Positions 37,413 to 46,430 of a stretch of 64,000 bases of DNA are shown piece by piece. The stretch spans positions 1 through 64,000 of the forward strand of contig DATMYV010000016.1 in assembly GCA_035560795.1 (NCBI GenBank), in the 5' to 3' direction. The notes under the pieces were generated by a model. That model saw nothing but the letters and a program-made list of their open reading frames with translations. It was not told the DNA's origin and made no database searches. The stretch is from Longilinea sp035560795 (lineage in GTDB: Bacteria; Chloroflexota; Anaerolineae; Anaerolineales; Anaerolineaceae). How positions within the stretch are numbered: position 1 is the first letter of the stretch; each line of letters begins with the position of its first letter. A program made the translations under genes and the position numbers.

Positions 37413-38399
37413 ATGGTTGCAACCATCGCTGTCAACTCATCTCACCTACGCCCGGTGGATGTACACAAAGACCTGCCAGAAATCGCCGATCTAATCGAGT
37501 TATGTTTTGCCAGTACGATGGATGCTGACGGACGTGAATATATCCGCCAGATTCGTCGTATGGCGCTGGAAATGCGCGGCCTCGGTCTTCCCATCCCTGG
37601 CATACGACGGCTTAGCGTGCCGATTCAGGGTTACGTATGGCTTGAGAATAACCATGTTGTCGGCAATCTGACCCTCATCCCCTATTTCAAAGGGGGAAAG
37701 ATCGTTTATATGATTGCCAATGTGGCTGTGCATCCCGATTTCAGGCGGCGCGGAATTGGCCGCCAGATGACCCAACAGGGCATGACTCACGCTCATGAAC
37801 ATGGCGCCGCAGCCGCCTGGCTGCAGGTGCGCGACGATAACGCCGAGGCTACCCAACTTTACCTTTCGTTGGGCTTCATCGAACGTGCCCGACGTACCAG
37901 TTGGATATTTGATCCACCAGGTCAACCTGCTCCAACTCCGCTTCAACAGGTTACAATCCGCCGCCGTACATCGTCAGATTGGCATATGCAGCAACGCTGG
38001 CTGCAGGAGATTTACCCGCCAGAGATTAGTTGGAACCTCCCTTTCCAGATCGATCGCCTGCGTCCAGGAGTTTGGAACAATTTGATGCGTTGGATCAATG
38101 GGGAGCGCCTTGAAACCTGGAGCGCATGGTCAGGAGATCATTTTCTAGGTGCAGCAGCCTGGGAACCCGGTAATGTTGTCACGGATGTGATCTGGTTGGC
38201 GACCAATCCATTGGACGAAGATCTGGCTGCTAAGGCTCTATTAACCCACGCCAGGCGCATTCTACCGGCGCGTAAACCTGTGACGATCAATTTTCCAGCT
38301 GGCTTTGCGGCCCAAGGCATCGAATCGGCCGGCTTTCACCCGCACAATACATTGATTTGGATGGAAGCACCTTTTTCACGCGATCATAAAACTGGATGA
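37413..38399 (+). CDS. GNAT acetyltransferase, two-domain type
   Basis: A 328-residue protein. Residues ~10-165 are a complete N-acetyltransferase: IVYMIANVAVHPDFRRRGIG carries the acetyl-CoA loop and EATQLYLSLGFIERARRTSW the final strands. Residues ~180-320 look like a second, degenerate GNAT half without the loop. Substrate unknown. No ribosome site is visible; the start fits a leaderless transcript. It is followed by a small membrane protein with its own AAGGAG. Confidence 0.83.
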   Translation: MVATIAVNSSHLRPVDVHKDLPEIADLIELCFASTMDADGREYIRQIRRMALEMRGLGLPIPGIRRLSVPIQGYVWLENNHVVGNLTLIPYFKGGKIVYMIANVAVHPDFRRRGIGRQMTQQGMTHAHEHGAAAAWLQVRDDNAEATQLYLSLGFIERARRTSWIFDPPGQPAPTPLQQVTIRRRTSSDWHMQQRWLQEIYPPEISWNLPFQIDRLRPGVWNNLMRWINGERLETWSAWSGDHFLGAAAWEPGNVVTDVIWLATNPLDEDLAAKALLTHARRILPARKPVTINFPAGFAAQGIESAGFHPHNTLIWMEAPFSRDHKTG

Positions 38400-38445
38400 A
38401 ACGCTTATCGATTTCTTTCGTATACTGGATATAAGGAGCATTCCA

Positions 38446-38820
38446 ATGAGAAAATTTGTGCTTCGGCTGATTATCAATGCAGTTGCTTTATATGTAGCGA
38501 TCGCATTAATGCGAAATAATGGCATAACCCCCACTGGCCAGAATTGGTACGACTACCTGTGGTTGGCATTGATTTTTGGCGTGATCAATGCGGTGATCAA
38601 ACCCATCCTGGTCGTTGCGAGTTGTCCGCTTCTGATTCTCACTCTGGGTCTGGGGACTTTATTGATTAACACGTTACTGTTTTACCTGGCTGGTTGGATT
38701 GGAACACAGTTTGGCGTCGGATTCACCGTCGACGGGTTTGTGCCAGCATTCCTGGGTGCATTAATCGTCAGCGTGATCAGCTTTATCCTCAGTCAAATCT
38801 TCCGCGACGAAATGCGATAA
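38446..38820 (+). CDS. Four-helix membrane protein, phage-holin-4/DUF-type family
   Basis: A 124-residue integral membrane protein with four predicted helices (about residues 3-22, 37-58, 60-82, 98-118). The signature DYLWLALIFGVINAVIKPIL matches the phage_holin_4_2 (PF04020-type) family. Despite the name these are chromosomal proteins of unknown role, not evidence of a prophage. AAGGAG is seven bases before the ATG. Confidence 0.85.
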   Translation: MRKFVLRLIINAVALYVAIALMRNNGITPTGQNWYDYLWLALIFGVINAVIKPILVVASCPLLILTLGLGTLLINTLLFYLAGWIGTQFGVGFTVDGFVPAFLGALIVSVISFILSQIFRDEMR

Positions 38821-38851
38821 ACCATCGACCAAGAATTCAATATAACAAATA

Positions 38852-38883
38852 AAGAACAGCGGTTTATGATAACCGCTGTTCTT
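38852..38883. terminator. Bidirectional terminator
   Basis: A perfect 13-bp stem AAGAACAGCGGTT / AACCGCTGTTCTT with a six-base loop between convergent genes 38446-38820 and 38903-42421. Confidence 0.82.
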
Positions 38884-38902
38884 GGTTAATCTTCCGGTTG
38901 GA

Positions 38903-41900
38903 TCAGGGCAATGTAAAACGCAGTATCGAATTGTTTACCGCATCGCTGACCCATATATGCCCTTCTGCATCGAGAGCTACTCCTGCGGGCATGCCAAAGC
39001 CGTCCGAACCGCCGCTTGGGTCTCCCCAGGTTTGGATAAAGGTGCCATCGGTAGAGAATTCCAGAATGCGGTAGCCTTCGGGGTCATTGACAAAGACCTT
39101 TCCATCCTGGCTGACGGCAATAAATGGTTTGTTATCCAACGATTGCCCGTACCAGGCAGACACATCCCATTGTAATAGCGGTTCATAGGTGTCGCCAGTT
39201 GCCGAAGGCGAGAAGACCTGAATACGCTGATTCCAGGTATCGCTGACGTAAACCAGGCCTTGCTTATCCACTGCCACGCCTACCGGTTCGTCGAATTTTC
39301 CGGCTTCAAAGCCCTGGCCGCCAAATTGAGTGACCGGCGTGCCATCGGAAGTAAAAACGGAAATGCGTTTGTTGCCCGTATCCGCCACATAGACGCGGCC
39401 CTGGCTGTCAACCGCGATTCCACGCGGACCCCAGAAGGCATCTGGTGACTCGGCTGTGCCGAAGAAACCCCACTTGGTAATAAATTTACCGTCAGCAGTG
39501 AACTTTTGCACACGGTGGTTCCAGGTATCGGTGACATAGACTGAACCATCCGGGCCGACCGCTACTCCCCACGGTTCGTAGAACATGCCGTCTTCCCCGC
39601 CGCCCTGACTGAGATCGCTAAAGCCGCCCCATTGTTCCAGCACCTGACCGTCAGCGGTTAAATGTTGAATGCGATTGTTGCGCGAATCGGCCACATAAAC
39701 TGTGCCGTCAGAAGCAACCGCCAGGCCACGCGGTGCATCAAATTGCCCGGCACCGATTCCTGCTGAACCCACTACTTTATCGGGCAGAAGGGTGATTTTT
39801 GTTTTCTCGTATGGATCTTCCTGAACGGTCGGGGCGACTGGCGCCGCGCCGTAATTCCAAATTTGCGAAACAATATCCTTTCGAATATATAGGCGAATTC
39901 CGGCAGAGGGGTACCATTTTTCGAGTGTAAGGTCGTCTCGCCCCTGCAATTGTGCATACAGGGTGTAATCACGGTTTAGCCAGATATTGAACAGTGCCTG
40001 ACGCATCTGGGGATCAATAAGCGCGTTGCTTACCCTTTCCCAGGTCAGGTTAAAGTAATCCTGCATCGGCCACCACAAACGTTGATACTGGTAATAAACG
40101 AAATTATCCTTCAGGATGGGCTCGACGCGCGTATACAGGTTATCGCTGACAATGACAACCGCCTTATCTCGCAATTCACGCGTTGGGGCGTCTTTGTAGT
40201 AGGTCACATTGGTGTAATCGCGAAGATACCACCAGAAAGGATAAATGCCGTCTTCATCGTAAGCCACTTGAATTCCCAGCCCGTCGGTCGTACGGCGGGA
40301 TATTTCCTCGATTTGTGCCAACATTTGTTTCGGACCGGTGGCGCCGTGAGCATAAACCAAAAATTCGGTTGGTAAATCATAATTGATATAGGAAGCCGTA
40401 AAGGCAGTTCGCGCTGTTAAAACCGCCAGCAGCACCATAAAGGCACAGGCAAAGATTCGCAGCAATTGCGCGGTATGCACCGACCGGAGTACGTGCGTAA
40501 TACCCCAACCGGATAGAATGACGCCGAGTAAAGAGAGGACAAAATCGGCGGTCGCCTGCAGTTGGACCAGTTCCTTACCCTGGAAGGGCAGCTTTGTACC
40601 CATGGACGAAGCAAAAAGGCCGGAGGCGCTGGCAACAAAGACCGGCAGCAGCAGCCAGGCAACCCAGCCTTTCTGTTGGCCAAACCGTTTCCAATTGGTG
40701 GTATCAGCCAGAAAGCCGAATCCCCAACCTGCCGTCAAAATCATCGGCGTGGCAATGTGCAGGGTGAGCCACGGCATTTTCTCGCCGGCGAAGCTGTAAG
40801 CGACCAGGCTGGTAAACGACCAGAATAACAGCAGTGCTAAAACGGGAATAGGTTGCGCCGCGTTCTCTTCAACTGCTTCCGTGAGAGCATCAACCTCACC
40901 ATCGCCAGCTTCAATTTCATCATCAGTTGAATCAATCGAATCGCTTTCCGCCAGCAGTTCGTCAGTCCCATCCACCGGTTGAACTTCTGCTGCAGTGCGA
41001 GCGGCAACCAATTCAGTGGAGGATTTCTCAGCTGGCTGGTGCGCCGGGGAAAAGCCAGCCCAGGTAACGAAACGGCGGTAGCGAGTGCCAAAATAAATCG
41101 CCACCAGTACGCCGATTGCCGGCAAGTATTCATAAATCGGTATTTGGATCAGCGCATAATAATAAAGGGGTTGTGACCCGCGTTGAACGCCTTGCTGCGA
41201 GAGCCAATAGCCCAATGAAGCAACTAACCCCATGAAGAATCCCTGGCCATTGGTGAAAAACGATGTGTACAACACGGTAAAAATCGTGAAAAAAATCGCC
41301 AGGGAGGTCAGATAAATGCGGGGATTCCACCACAAGCCAAGGGCAACCCCGGCGGCGAATACCGGCACCAAGAATATGGCGGTGTGCAACATGCCGGTCG
41401 TGGAATAATCCAGCGGATTCCAGCCTGCCATGCGGACCGGGAATGCCGCCAAAAGCGGTAAAACCAACGCGCCTAACAGCATCAATAAATCAAAAGAGCG
41501 CTGCTGGCGGATAACCTTCCATCCTAAAGATCGCACCAGCGTTACCAATGCTGCCACAGCCGCTAAACCGGCAATGGTCAGGCCGCCATATTCCAATCCG
41601 CGCAGCAATCTCAGCGGAGCGTTCGTTTGCACAGCGCTCCCGACCGTCTGCAATGGCGTCGCCGAAGCATCTGCTGACCAGACGGCGGCTCCGAGGGCAA
41701 CAACGAAAAGGATAAACGTGACGCCCATCAACAAAATGAAACGTTTTCGCTTGGCTTCCTCGGGCCATTTCAAGCGCGTAACCTGGGCAAGGAAAAATAG
41801 TGCAAGGAACATGAGCGCCTGAGCCGTATAGATATACGAAGTAGCTTTATCGCTGAAGTGTAAAGCAGTTACGACTGCCAGAAGAATGAGCGCAGATTTT

Positions 41901-42421
41901 TCGCCCTTCTCCAGGTAGCGTAATATCCCGTAAAGCATCAGGACGGTCCACAGGCCTTCGAATGCTTCATTACGGGTATAGCGCCCATAGAATAGGAGAA
42001 TTGGCGAGATCAGCAGCATCGCACCAGCTAGAATTGCACCCCGCCGGCCAAGATAGCGCCGGAAGGCGAGCATGCCAACGGCGACCGTGGCAATGCTAAA
42101 TAAACCATATGGGATGCGCGCGCTAAAATCGCTGTCGCCCAAAAGAAAATAGGATGCGGCCAGGACATGGAATTGAAATGGTCCATGCGTTACAGGATCA
42201 TAGGAATAGCCACGCCCCTGATAGTAATCCCATGCCGGCCGCACATGATTGACCTCATCATGGCTCATTACGCGTAAATCGATATGGTAAAACCGGGTGA
42301 ATATCGCAGCGATCAAGATCAGAATGATCAGCAGCGTTTCCACACGAAGTTGGGGGAAGGATTGAAAAACAGGACGGTCTAACCAGGATGCTGCAGGAGA
42401 ATTTTCCGTCGATTTTTCCAT
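38903..42421 (-). CDS. Agl23/TIGR03663-like GT-C membrane transferase with C-terminal NHL repeats
   Basis: A 1172-residue membrane protein. Residues ~25-700 hold about 12-14 transmembrane helices; the first outer loop has the GT-C acidic motif in MSHDEVNHVRPAWDYYQGRG, as in oligosaccharyl/mannosyl transferases that use lipid-linked sugars. A strongly acidic cytoplasmic or loop insert (~470-520, ESDSIDSTDDEIEAGDGEVD) splits the helices. From ~880 to the end there are six NHL repeats forming a propeller outside the membrane (GLAVASDGTVYVADSRNNRI, GVAVDKQGLVYVSDTWNQRI). Probably glycosylates surface proteins or lipids. GAGAG precedes the ATG. Confidence 0.85.
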   Translation of the reverse strand: MEKSTENSPAASWLDRPVFQSFPQLRVETLLIILILIAAIFTRFYHIDLRVMSHDEVNHVRPAWDYYQGRGYSYDPVTHGPFQFHVLAASYFLLGDSDFSARIPYGLFSIATVAVGMLAFRRYLGRRGAILAGAMLLISPILLFYGRYTRNEAFEGLWTVLMLYGILRYLEKGEKSALILLAVVTALHFSDKATSYIYTAQALMFLALFFLAQVTRLKWPEEAKRKRFILLMGVTFILFVVALGAAVWSADASATPLQTVGSAVQTNAPLRLLRGLEYGGLTIAGLAAVAALVTLVRSLGWKVIRQQRSFDLLMLLGALVLPLLAAFPVRMAGWNPLDYSTTGMLHTAIFLVPVFAAGVALGLWWNPRIYLTSLAIFFTIFTVLYTSFFTNGQGFFMGLVASLGYWLSQQGVQRGSQPLYYYALIQIPIYEYLPAIGVLVAIYFGTRYRRFVTWAGFSPAHQPAEKSSTELVAARTAAEVQPVDGTDELLAESDSIDSTDDEIEAGDGEVDALTEAVEENAAQPIPVLALLLFWSFTSLVAYSFAGEKMPWLTLHIATPMILTAGWGFGFLADTTNWKRFGQQKGWVAWLLLPVFVASASGLFASSMGTKLPFQGKELVQLQATADFVLSLLGVILSGWGITHVLRSVHTAQLLRIFACAFMVLLAVLTARTAFTASYINYDLPTEFLVYAHGATGPKQMLAQIEEISRRTTDGLGIQVAYDEDGIYPFWWYLRDYTNVTYYKDAPTRELRDKAVVIVSDNLYTRVEPILKDNFVYYQYQRLWWPMQDYFNLTWERVSNALIDPQMRQALFNIWLNRDYTLYAQLQGRDDLTLEKWYPSAGIRLYIRKDIVSQIWNYGAAPVAPTVQEDPYEKTKITLLPDKVVGSAGIGAGQFDAPRGLAVASDGTVYVADSRNNRIQHLTADGQVLEQWGGFSDLSQGGGEDGMFYEPWGVAVGPDGSVYVTDTWNHRVQKFTADGKFITKWGFFGTAESPDAFWGPRGIAVDSQGRVYVADTGNKRISVFTSDGTPVTQFGGQGFEAGKFDEPVGVAVDKQGLVYVSDTWNQRIQVFSPSATGDTYEPLLQWDVSAWYGQSLDNKPFIAVSQDGKVFVNDPEGYRILEFSTDGTFIQTWGDPSGGSDGFGMPAGVALDAEGHIWVSDAVNNSILRFTLP

Positions 42422-42598
42422 AGACTCTCAGCAATTATTTTTCAATTTGGATTTTTTCAATGTGACTATACTTTATACTTCCGCTTCTGGCAAGTATAAC
42501 GCCATTGAGGCGTCGCACAGACGCCTTATCCTGCTTTGATTGACGGATGGGCTTCTCTCCTCTATACTTCCTTTTTATCCAATATTTGGAGAAACGTC

Positions 42599-43792
42599 AT
42601 GCCGCGTACACGTGTGCTCCGTTACAGCCTTTTTGCGTCACTTTACTTTGCACAGGGTGCCATTTTCAGCTATTACACAGCGCTTAACTCGCTTTATTTA
42701 CGCTCATTTGACTTGAGCATGAGCAAAATCGGCCTTGTTGGCGGGCTGGCAATGATCCCTTTCGTTCTAAAAATCTTTCTGGGGATGTTGAGCGACCGTG
42801 TCAATTTATTTGGTCTAGGCTACCGGAAGCCGTATATCCTGATCGGCATCACCATTCAAACCCTGGCGGTATTGGCAATTCCGCTGATTCATCCGGCACG
42901 CCAATACGGTTTATTTATCCTGGTCGCTTTCCTGTTAATGAGCGGCATGGCACTTTATGACACCTGCACTGATGGATTGGCATTGGACAGCACGCCACCC
43001 GAAGAGCAGGGAACCATCCAGGGTTTCATGGTCGGCGGGCGCGCGCTGGGATTGGTCCTGGTGGCTGGCGTATTGGGAGCTGTGGCGGATCGTTCCTGGC
43101 CGGCGGTGTTTTACACGCTGACAGGGTTGTCCCTGCTGCCGATTCCGCTGGTGCTTCTGGTGCACGAAGCGCCCCGCCCGGCAGGCGAGATATTCGGCTG
43201 GGATGCGTTTTCCACGTTCCTGCAGCCCTCAATCATCACCCTGGGCCTGTTGGGAGCGCTTTATTCGCTGGTGATCAACGCTGCCAGCCAGATCCTGAAT
43301 CCGTTTCTACAAAGTCAATATCAAATAAACTATACGCAAGCCGGTTTTTATACGGCCGTTTGGGGTCTGGGCGTGGTTGCCGGTGGTCTTACCGGTGGAA
43401 GGCTTACTGACCGGATCGGGTTTAAACGTTCGGTTCAGGGGGCGTTGCTGGCTTCACTGGCCGCCATCCTGGCGCTGGCATTCATTTTCAACCCGCAGGC
43501 TGCCTGGCCGCTGGCCGCCTTGTTTGGCCTGGCCTACGGCTATTACGAGACGGTTTATTTCGCGCTGGCCATGCGCCTGACCGATCTGCGCATTGCAGCA
43601 ACTATGTTTGCCATCCTCATGGCCGTTGCCAATTTGGGAACCGCCATCGGAGTCGGTTTGAGCGGGGTACTGGTCGATACGGTGGGCTACCGCTGGACAT
43701 TCATCATCATCGCCGGGTTAAATCTGCTGGCACTTCCACTGCTGCCTGTGATTTTTAAAAACCGTATTAACCGCGCTGCCGTAGCTGTATAA
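42599..43792 (+). CDS. Major facilitator superfamily transporter
   Basis: A 397-residue transporter with 12 predicted helices. It starts RYSLFASLYFAQGAIFSYYT and the loop between helices 2 and 3 is GMLSDRVNLFGLGYRKPYIL, an MFS signature; LTGGRLTDRIGFKRS is the equivalent loop in the second half. Early sequence resembles the PCFT/HCP or AmpG-like (folate/muropeptide) branch, but the substrate is not certain. The ATG at 42599 follows GGAG by seven bases; the frame extends 21 codons upstream. The HAD-HD gene starts 19 bases later, probably in the same operon. Confidence 0.87.
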   Translation: MPRTRVLRYSLFASLYFAQGAIFSYYTALNSLYLRSFDLSMSKIGLVGGLAMIPFVLKIFLGMLSDRVNLFGLGYRKPYILIGITIQTLAVLAIPLIHPARQYGLFILVAFLLMSGMALYDTCTDGLALDSTPPEEQGTIQGFMVGGRALGLVLVAGVLGAVADRSWPAVFYTLTGLSLLPIPLVLLVHEAPRPAGEIFGWDAFSTFLQPSIITLGLLGALYSLVINAASQILNPFLQSQYQINYTQAGFYTAVWGLGVVAGGLTGGRLTDRIGFKRSVQGALLASLAAILALAFIFNPQAAWPLAALFGLAYGYYETVYFALAMRLTDLRIAATMFAILMAVANLGTAIGVGLSGVLVDTVGYRWTFIIIAGLNLLALPLLPVIFKNRINRAAVAV

Positions 43793-43811
43793 GAAAAGGA
43801 TCGAGGTATTT

Positions 43812-44879
43812 TTGGATTCAAAACCAATCTATCCCCAGGTCATCGCTTTTGATTGGGGTAACACTTTGATGCTCGAATTGCCGCAATTCACCGGTGCGAT
43901 GGCCGACTGGCCAGAGGTAACTGCCGTGACTGGCGCGCAAACCATGCTGGCTGACCTCTCCAAGCATGCCCGCCTGGTGGTTGCTTCGAATGCGGTCGAT
44001 TCGGACGCCGCGAAAGTACGCGCAGCCTTGCAACGGGCAGATCTGGACAGTTACATCAGTGATATATTCACAAGCCATGAGATCAATGGAAGAAAGCCTC
44101 AACCGGAATTCTTTCGCTCAATCGAGAATAGTCTGGAAATAAAAGGCTTGTTTGCCATGGTCGGCGACAGTTATGCTACCGATGTCATCGGAGGTTGGCA
44201 GGCTGGTTGGCTGGCAATCTGGTATAACCCTTCTGGCAATGCCGCGCCTGGGCTGCTGCCGGTTCAGGACCTGGAAATCAAACATCTCCTTGATTTGCCG
44301 GCGGCATTCGATCAGCCACGATTGCCCGGTTTAATTCAATGTCAAACCTGGCTGATTGAGCAAGGCGCATCGGCCAACCTGCTTCTGCATGTGCAGGCTG
44401 TTGCTGCCATTGCGTATCAACTGGCGGTCTGGCTGCGGGGGACGGGGGAAACGGTTGACCCATTATTGGCTCAACGGGGTGCCATGTTGCACGACCTGGC
44501 GAAAGTGAGTGCATTACGAACGCCGGGCATCAATCATGGTGAAGCAGCCGCGCGCCTTTTGGAAAGCCGCGGCCAACCAGCATTGGCAGAAATAGCCAGG
44601 CGGCACATTCTCACCCATTTATTGGACGATAAACTCGCCCCGCGTACCTGGGAGGAGCAAGTTGTTTTCTTCGCAGATAAAATGGTGGAAGGCAGCCGGC
44701 TTGTCACGCCGGAACAACGCATGAATGCCTTAAGCCAACGTTACAGCCGGTTTAGCGCCGGCATCCAGGCCTGCCTGCCAGCTTTGAGAAAAATGCAAAA
44801 AGAAATCTGCCAACATATGCGAATCCCTGAAGTCACTTTGACAGACCGGTTGCAGGCAGCGTTGTTGGGAAAAGACTGA
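43812..44879 (+). CDS. HAD hydrolase fused to HD domain
   Basis: A 355-residue two-domain protein. Residues ~8-170: HAD IA hydrolase with FDWGNTLML (motif I, second Asp replaced by Asn), VVASNAVD (II), Lys in RKPQPEFF (III) and MVGDSYATDVIGG (IV). Residues ~190-330: HD domain with MLHDLAKVSAL and later HILTH and FFADKMVEG, as in nucleotide or tRNA-repair phosphohydrolases. The pairing suggests two dephosphorylation steps on one substrate. TTG start with GAGG a few bases upstream. It follows the MFS gene closely. Confidence 0.82.
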   Translation: MDSKPIYPQVIAFDWGNTLMLELPQFTGAMADWPEVTAVTGAQTMLADLSKHARLVVASNAVDSDAAKVRAALQRADLDSYISDIFTSHEINGRKPQPEFFRSIENSLEIKGLFAMVGDSYATDVIGGWQAGWLAIWYNPSGNAAPGLLPVQDLEIKHLLDLPAAFDQPRLPGLIQCQTWLIEQGASANLLLHVQAVAAIAYQLAVWLRGTGETVDPLLAQRGAMLHDLAKVSALRTPGINHGEAAARLLESRGQPALAEIARRHILTHLLDDKLAPRTWEEQVVFFADKMVEGSRLVTPEQRMNALSQRYSRFSAGIQACLPALRKMQKEICQHMRIPEVTLTDRLQAALLGKD

Positions 44880-44883
44880 CGAT

Positions 44884-46365
44884 TCAGGGCGCGAGATTGT
44901 AATAGTTGTAAACCGCCAGCGATAATTTGGCCACCATTACATTCGCCTGATCCCAGATCACCTGAGTGGGGTGATAAAGGTAAACCGTCAGGATGAAATT
45001 ACCGCCTGAACTGTAAACGATGCCCGCATCGCTGATAGTGTGAATGACTCCATCCACGGGGTCGGTCACCCAACCGTGCTTGTGGGCAAATTGCGTTCCT
45101 TCGGGCAGGCCTGCTTGTAACAATACGCCAATCTTATCCAGAACTAGGAAGTTAATCATCTGGCGGCATTCGTTTTGGGATAATTCGCCCGGGAAAACCG
45201 CCGCAAACGTTCCACCACCCGATTGCGAGCATTGATAAATATCCGAAAGCAGCATGCCCATCTCGGCCGGCGTAGTCTGATTGTACGGGTCAGGGGCAGT
45301 ATTGACATCAGCGCGTTGGTTGGCCGGAGTGGAGACCCGCCGCAACAATGGCGCCCCGGCATAAAAATATCCAGCCAGGAAGGTGTTGGGCAAGCCCAAA
45401 TCCTCCATATCCTTGGTAAGTTGCAAGGGGCCCAGATTGCGATCCATTACCTGCTCCATCAAACGGTCAGCCGGGTCATTCTCTGAACGCTCGATCATTA
45501 ATGTCATCAGGTCGCTCAAATTGGACGCGAGCGGTTCGTCAGCCCGTCGAAAGGTGGACACCATGATTGGAATTTTCATGGTCGAAGCGGCGGTGAAAGC
45601 GATGCCAGGCGTCACGGCAATGCCGTTTTCAGTAGCGAAATTCATCTCCTGGCCGTTTTGCAGATCCATCAGGTAAAGCTCTGTCAATCCATCAAAGCCG
45701 GAAGCTTCGATCACCTGTTGCAAGAGGATTTGCAGATTTTGAAAAGACGGCCGCGGGGGTGACACTTTGACGACAGATAAATTAACCACGCGTGCTATTG
45801 GCGACCGCAGCGCATCGCCGATCAATGTGACGGCGCGATCTACATCCAAGGTCAGACCCGGATTGCCGCTTGAAAAATTGGTGCTTCCAGGTACAGGCTG
45901 CGCCGAGGTTGCTGGTTGATCATATCGCGACGCAATTTCATCTTTCAAGTAGGTTCGCAGGCGGTCTTCGGAGAATGAGGCTCTCAAAGGCACCTCGCTG
46001 GGCGTGGGCAGCCGGTTCCAAAGGTAATCCCAAAAAGCTGACCAGAAAGGTTGGTTCACCCGCTGTTGATCAGCGACTGCCAGCATGGTCTCAAGTTGCA
46101 AATCGAAATCAACAACCGCTGGTCTGATCTGAACAACGGCATTGCCATAGTGGACTTCCACTGGATAGCTGTATGCTTGAACCAGCCGTTCTGCTGCCTG
46201 CTGCTGGTCCAGTCCGCCGACTGGAACCCCGGCGATGACCGTTCCCAAAGGAAAGCTGGCGCGAATTCGGCTGTAGGTGACTAATTGGACAATCGCCAAA
46301 ATCATTGCCAGAACAAATAAAACAATCGCAATCCATCGCAAAAAAGGAAAATTTCTTCCTCTCAA
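44884..46365 (-). CDS. Class A beta-lactamase-like serine hydrolase with peptidoglycan-binding-type domain
   Basis: A 493-residue exported protein: N-terminal membrane anchor (~10-32), a YoaR/VanW-type PG_binding_4 domain (~40-165), then a beta-lactamase-like domain (~220-490). Catalytic STMK is near 261 and SEND takes the place of SDN; the KTG triad reads KHG (AHKHGW). The Thr-to-His change and lack of a clear omega-loop Glu argue against true penicillinase activity; a cell-wall carboxypeptidase or esterase is more likely. TTG start six bases after GAGGAG. Convergent with the HAD-HD gene. Confidence 0.83.
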   Translation of the reverse strand: MRGRNFPFLRWIAIVLFVLAMILAIVQLVTYSRIRASFPLGTVIAGVPVGGLDQQQAAERLVQAYSYPVEVHYGNAVVQIRPAVVDFDLQLETMLAVADQQRVNQPFWSAFWDYLWNRLPTPSEVPLRASFSEDRLRTYLKDEIASRYDQPATSAQPVPGSTNFSSGNPGLTLDVDRAVTLIGDALRSPIARVVNLSVVKVSPPRPSFQNLQILLQQVIEASGFDGLTELYLMDLQNGQEMNFATENGIAVTPGIAFTAASTMKIPIMVSTFRRADEPLASNLSDLMTLMIERSENDPADRLMEQVMDRNLGPLQLTKDMEDLGLPNTFLAGYFYAGAPLLRRVSTPANQRADVNTAPDPYNQTTPAEMGMLLSDIYQCSQSGGGTFAAVFPGELSQNECRQMINFLVLDKIGVLLQAGLPEGTQFAHKHGWVTDPVDGVIHTISDAGIVYSSGGNFILTVYLYHPTQVIWDQANVMVAKLSLAVYNYYNLAP

Positions 46366-46418
46366 TTTTTACTCCTCATTGGCGGACCCGCCAGACCTGA
46401 TTCTACCAGATTTGGCGC

Positions 46419-46424
46419 TATACT
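46419..46424 (+). promoter_or_regulatory. -10 box for leaderless mRNA of the cNMP/PH gene
   Basis: TATACT, six bases, then the ATG at 46431. No Shine-Dalgarno is present. Confidence 0.55.
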
Positions 46425-46430
46425 TAACGC

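Noticed and set aside
38446..38820. Prophage remnant, from the holin-like protein
   Set aside because: The family is widespread on chromosomes and no other phage gene, integrase or attachment site is nearby.
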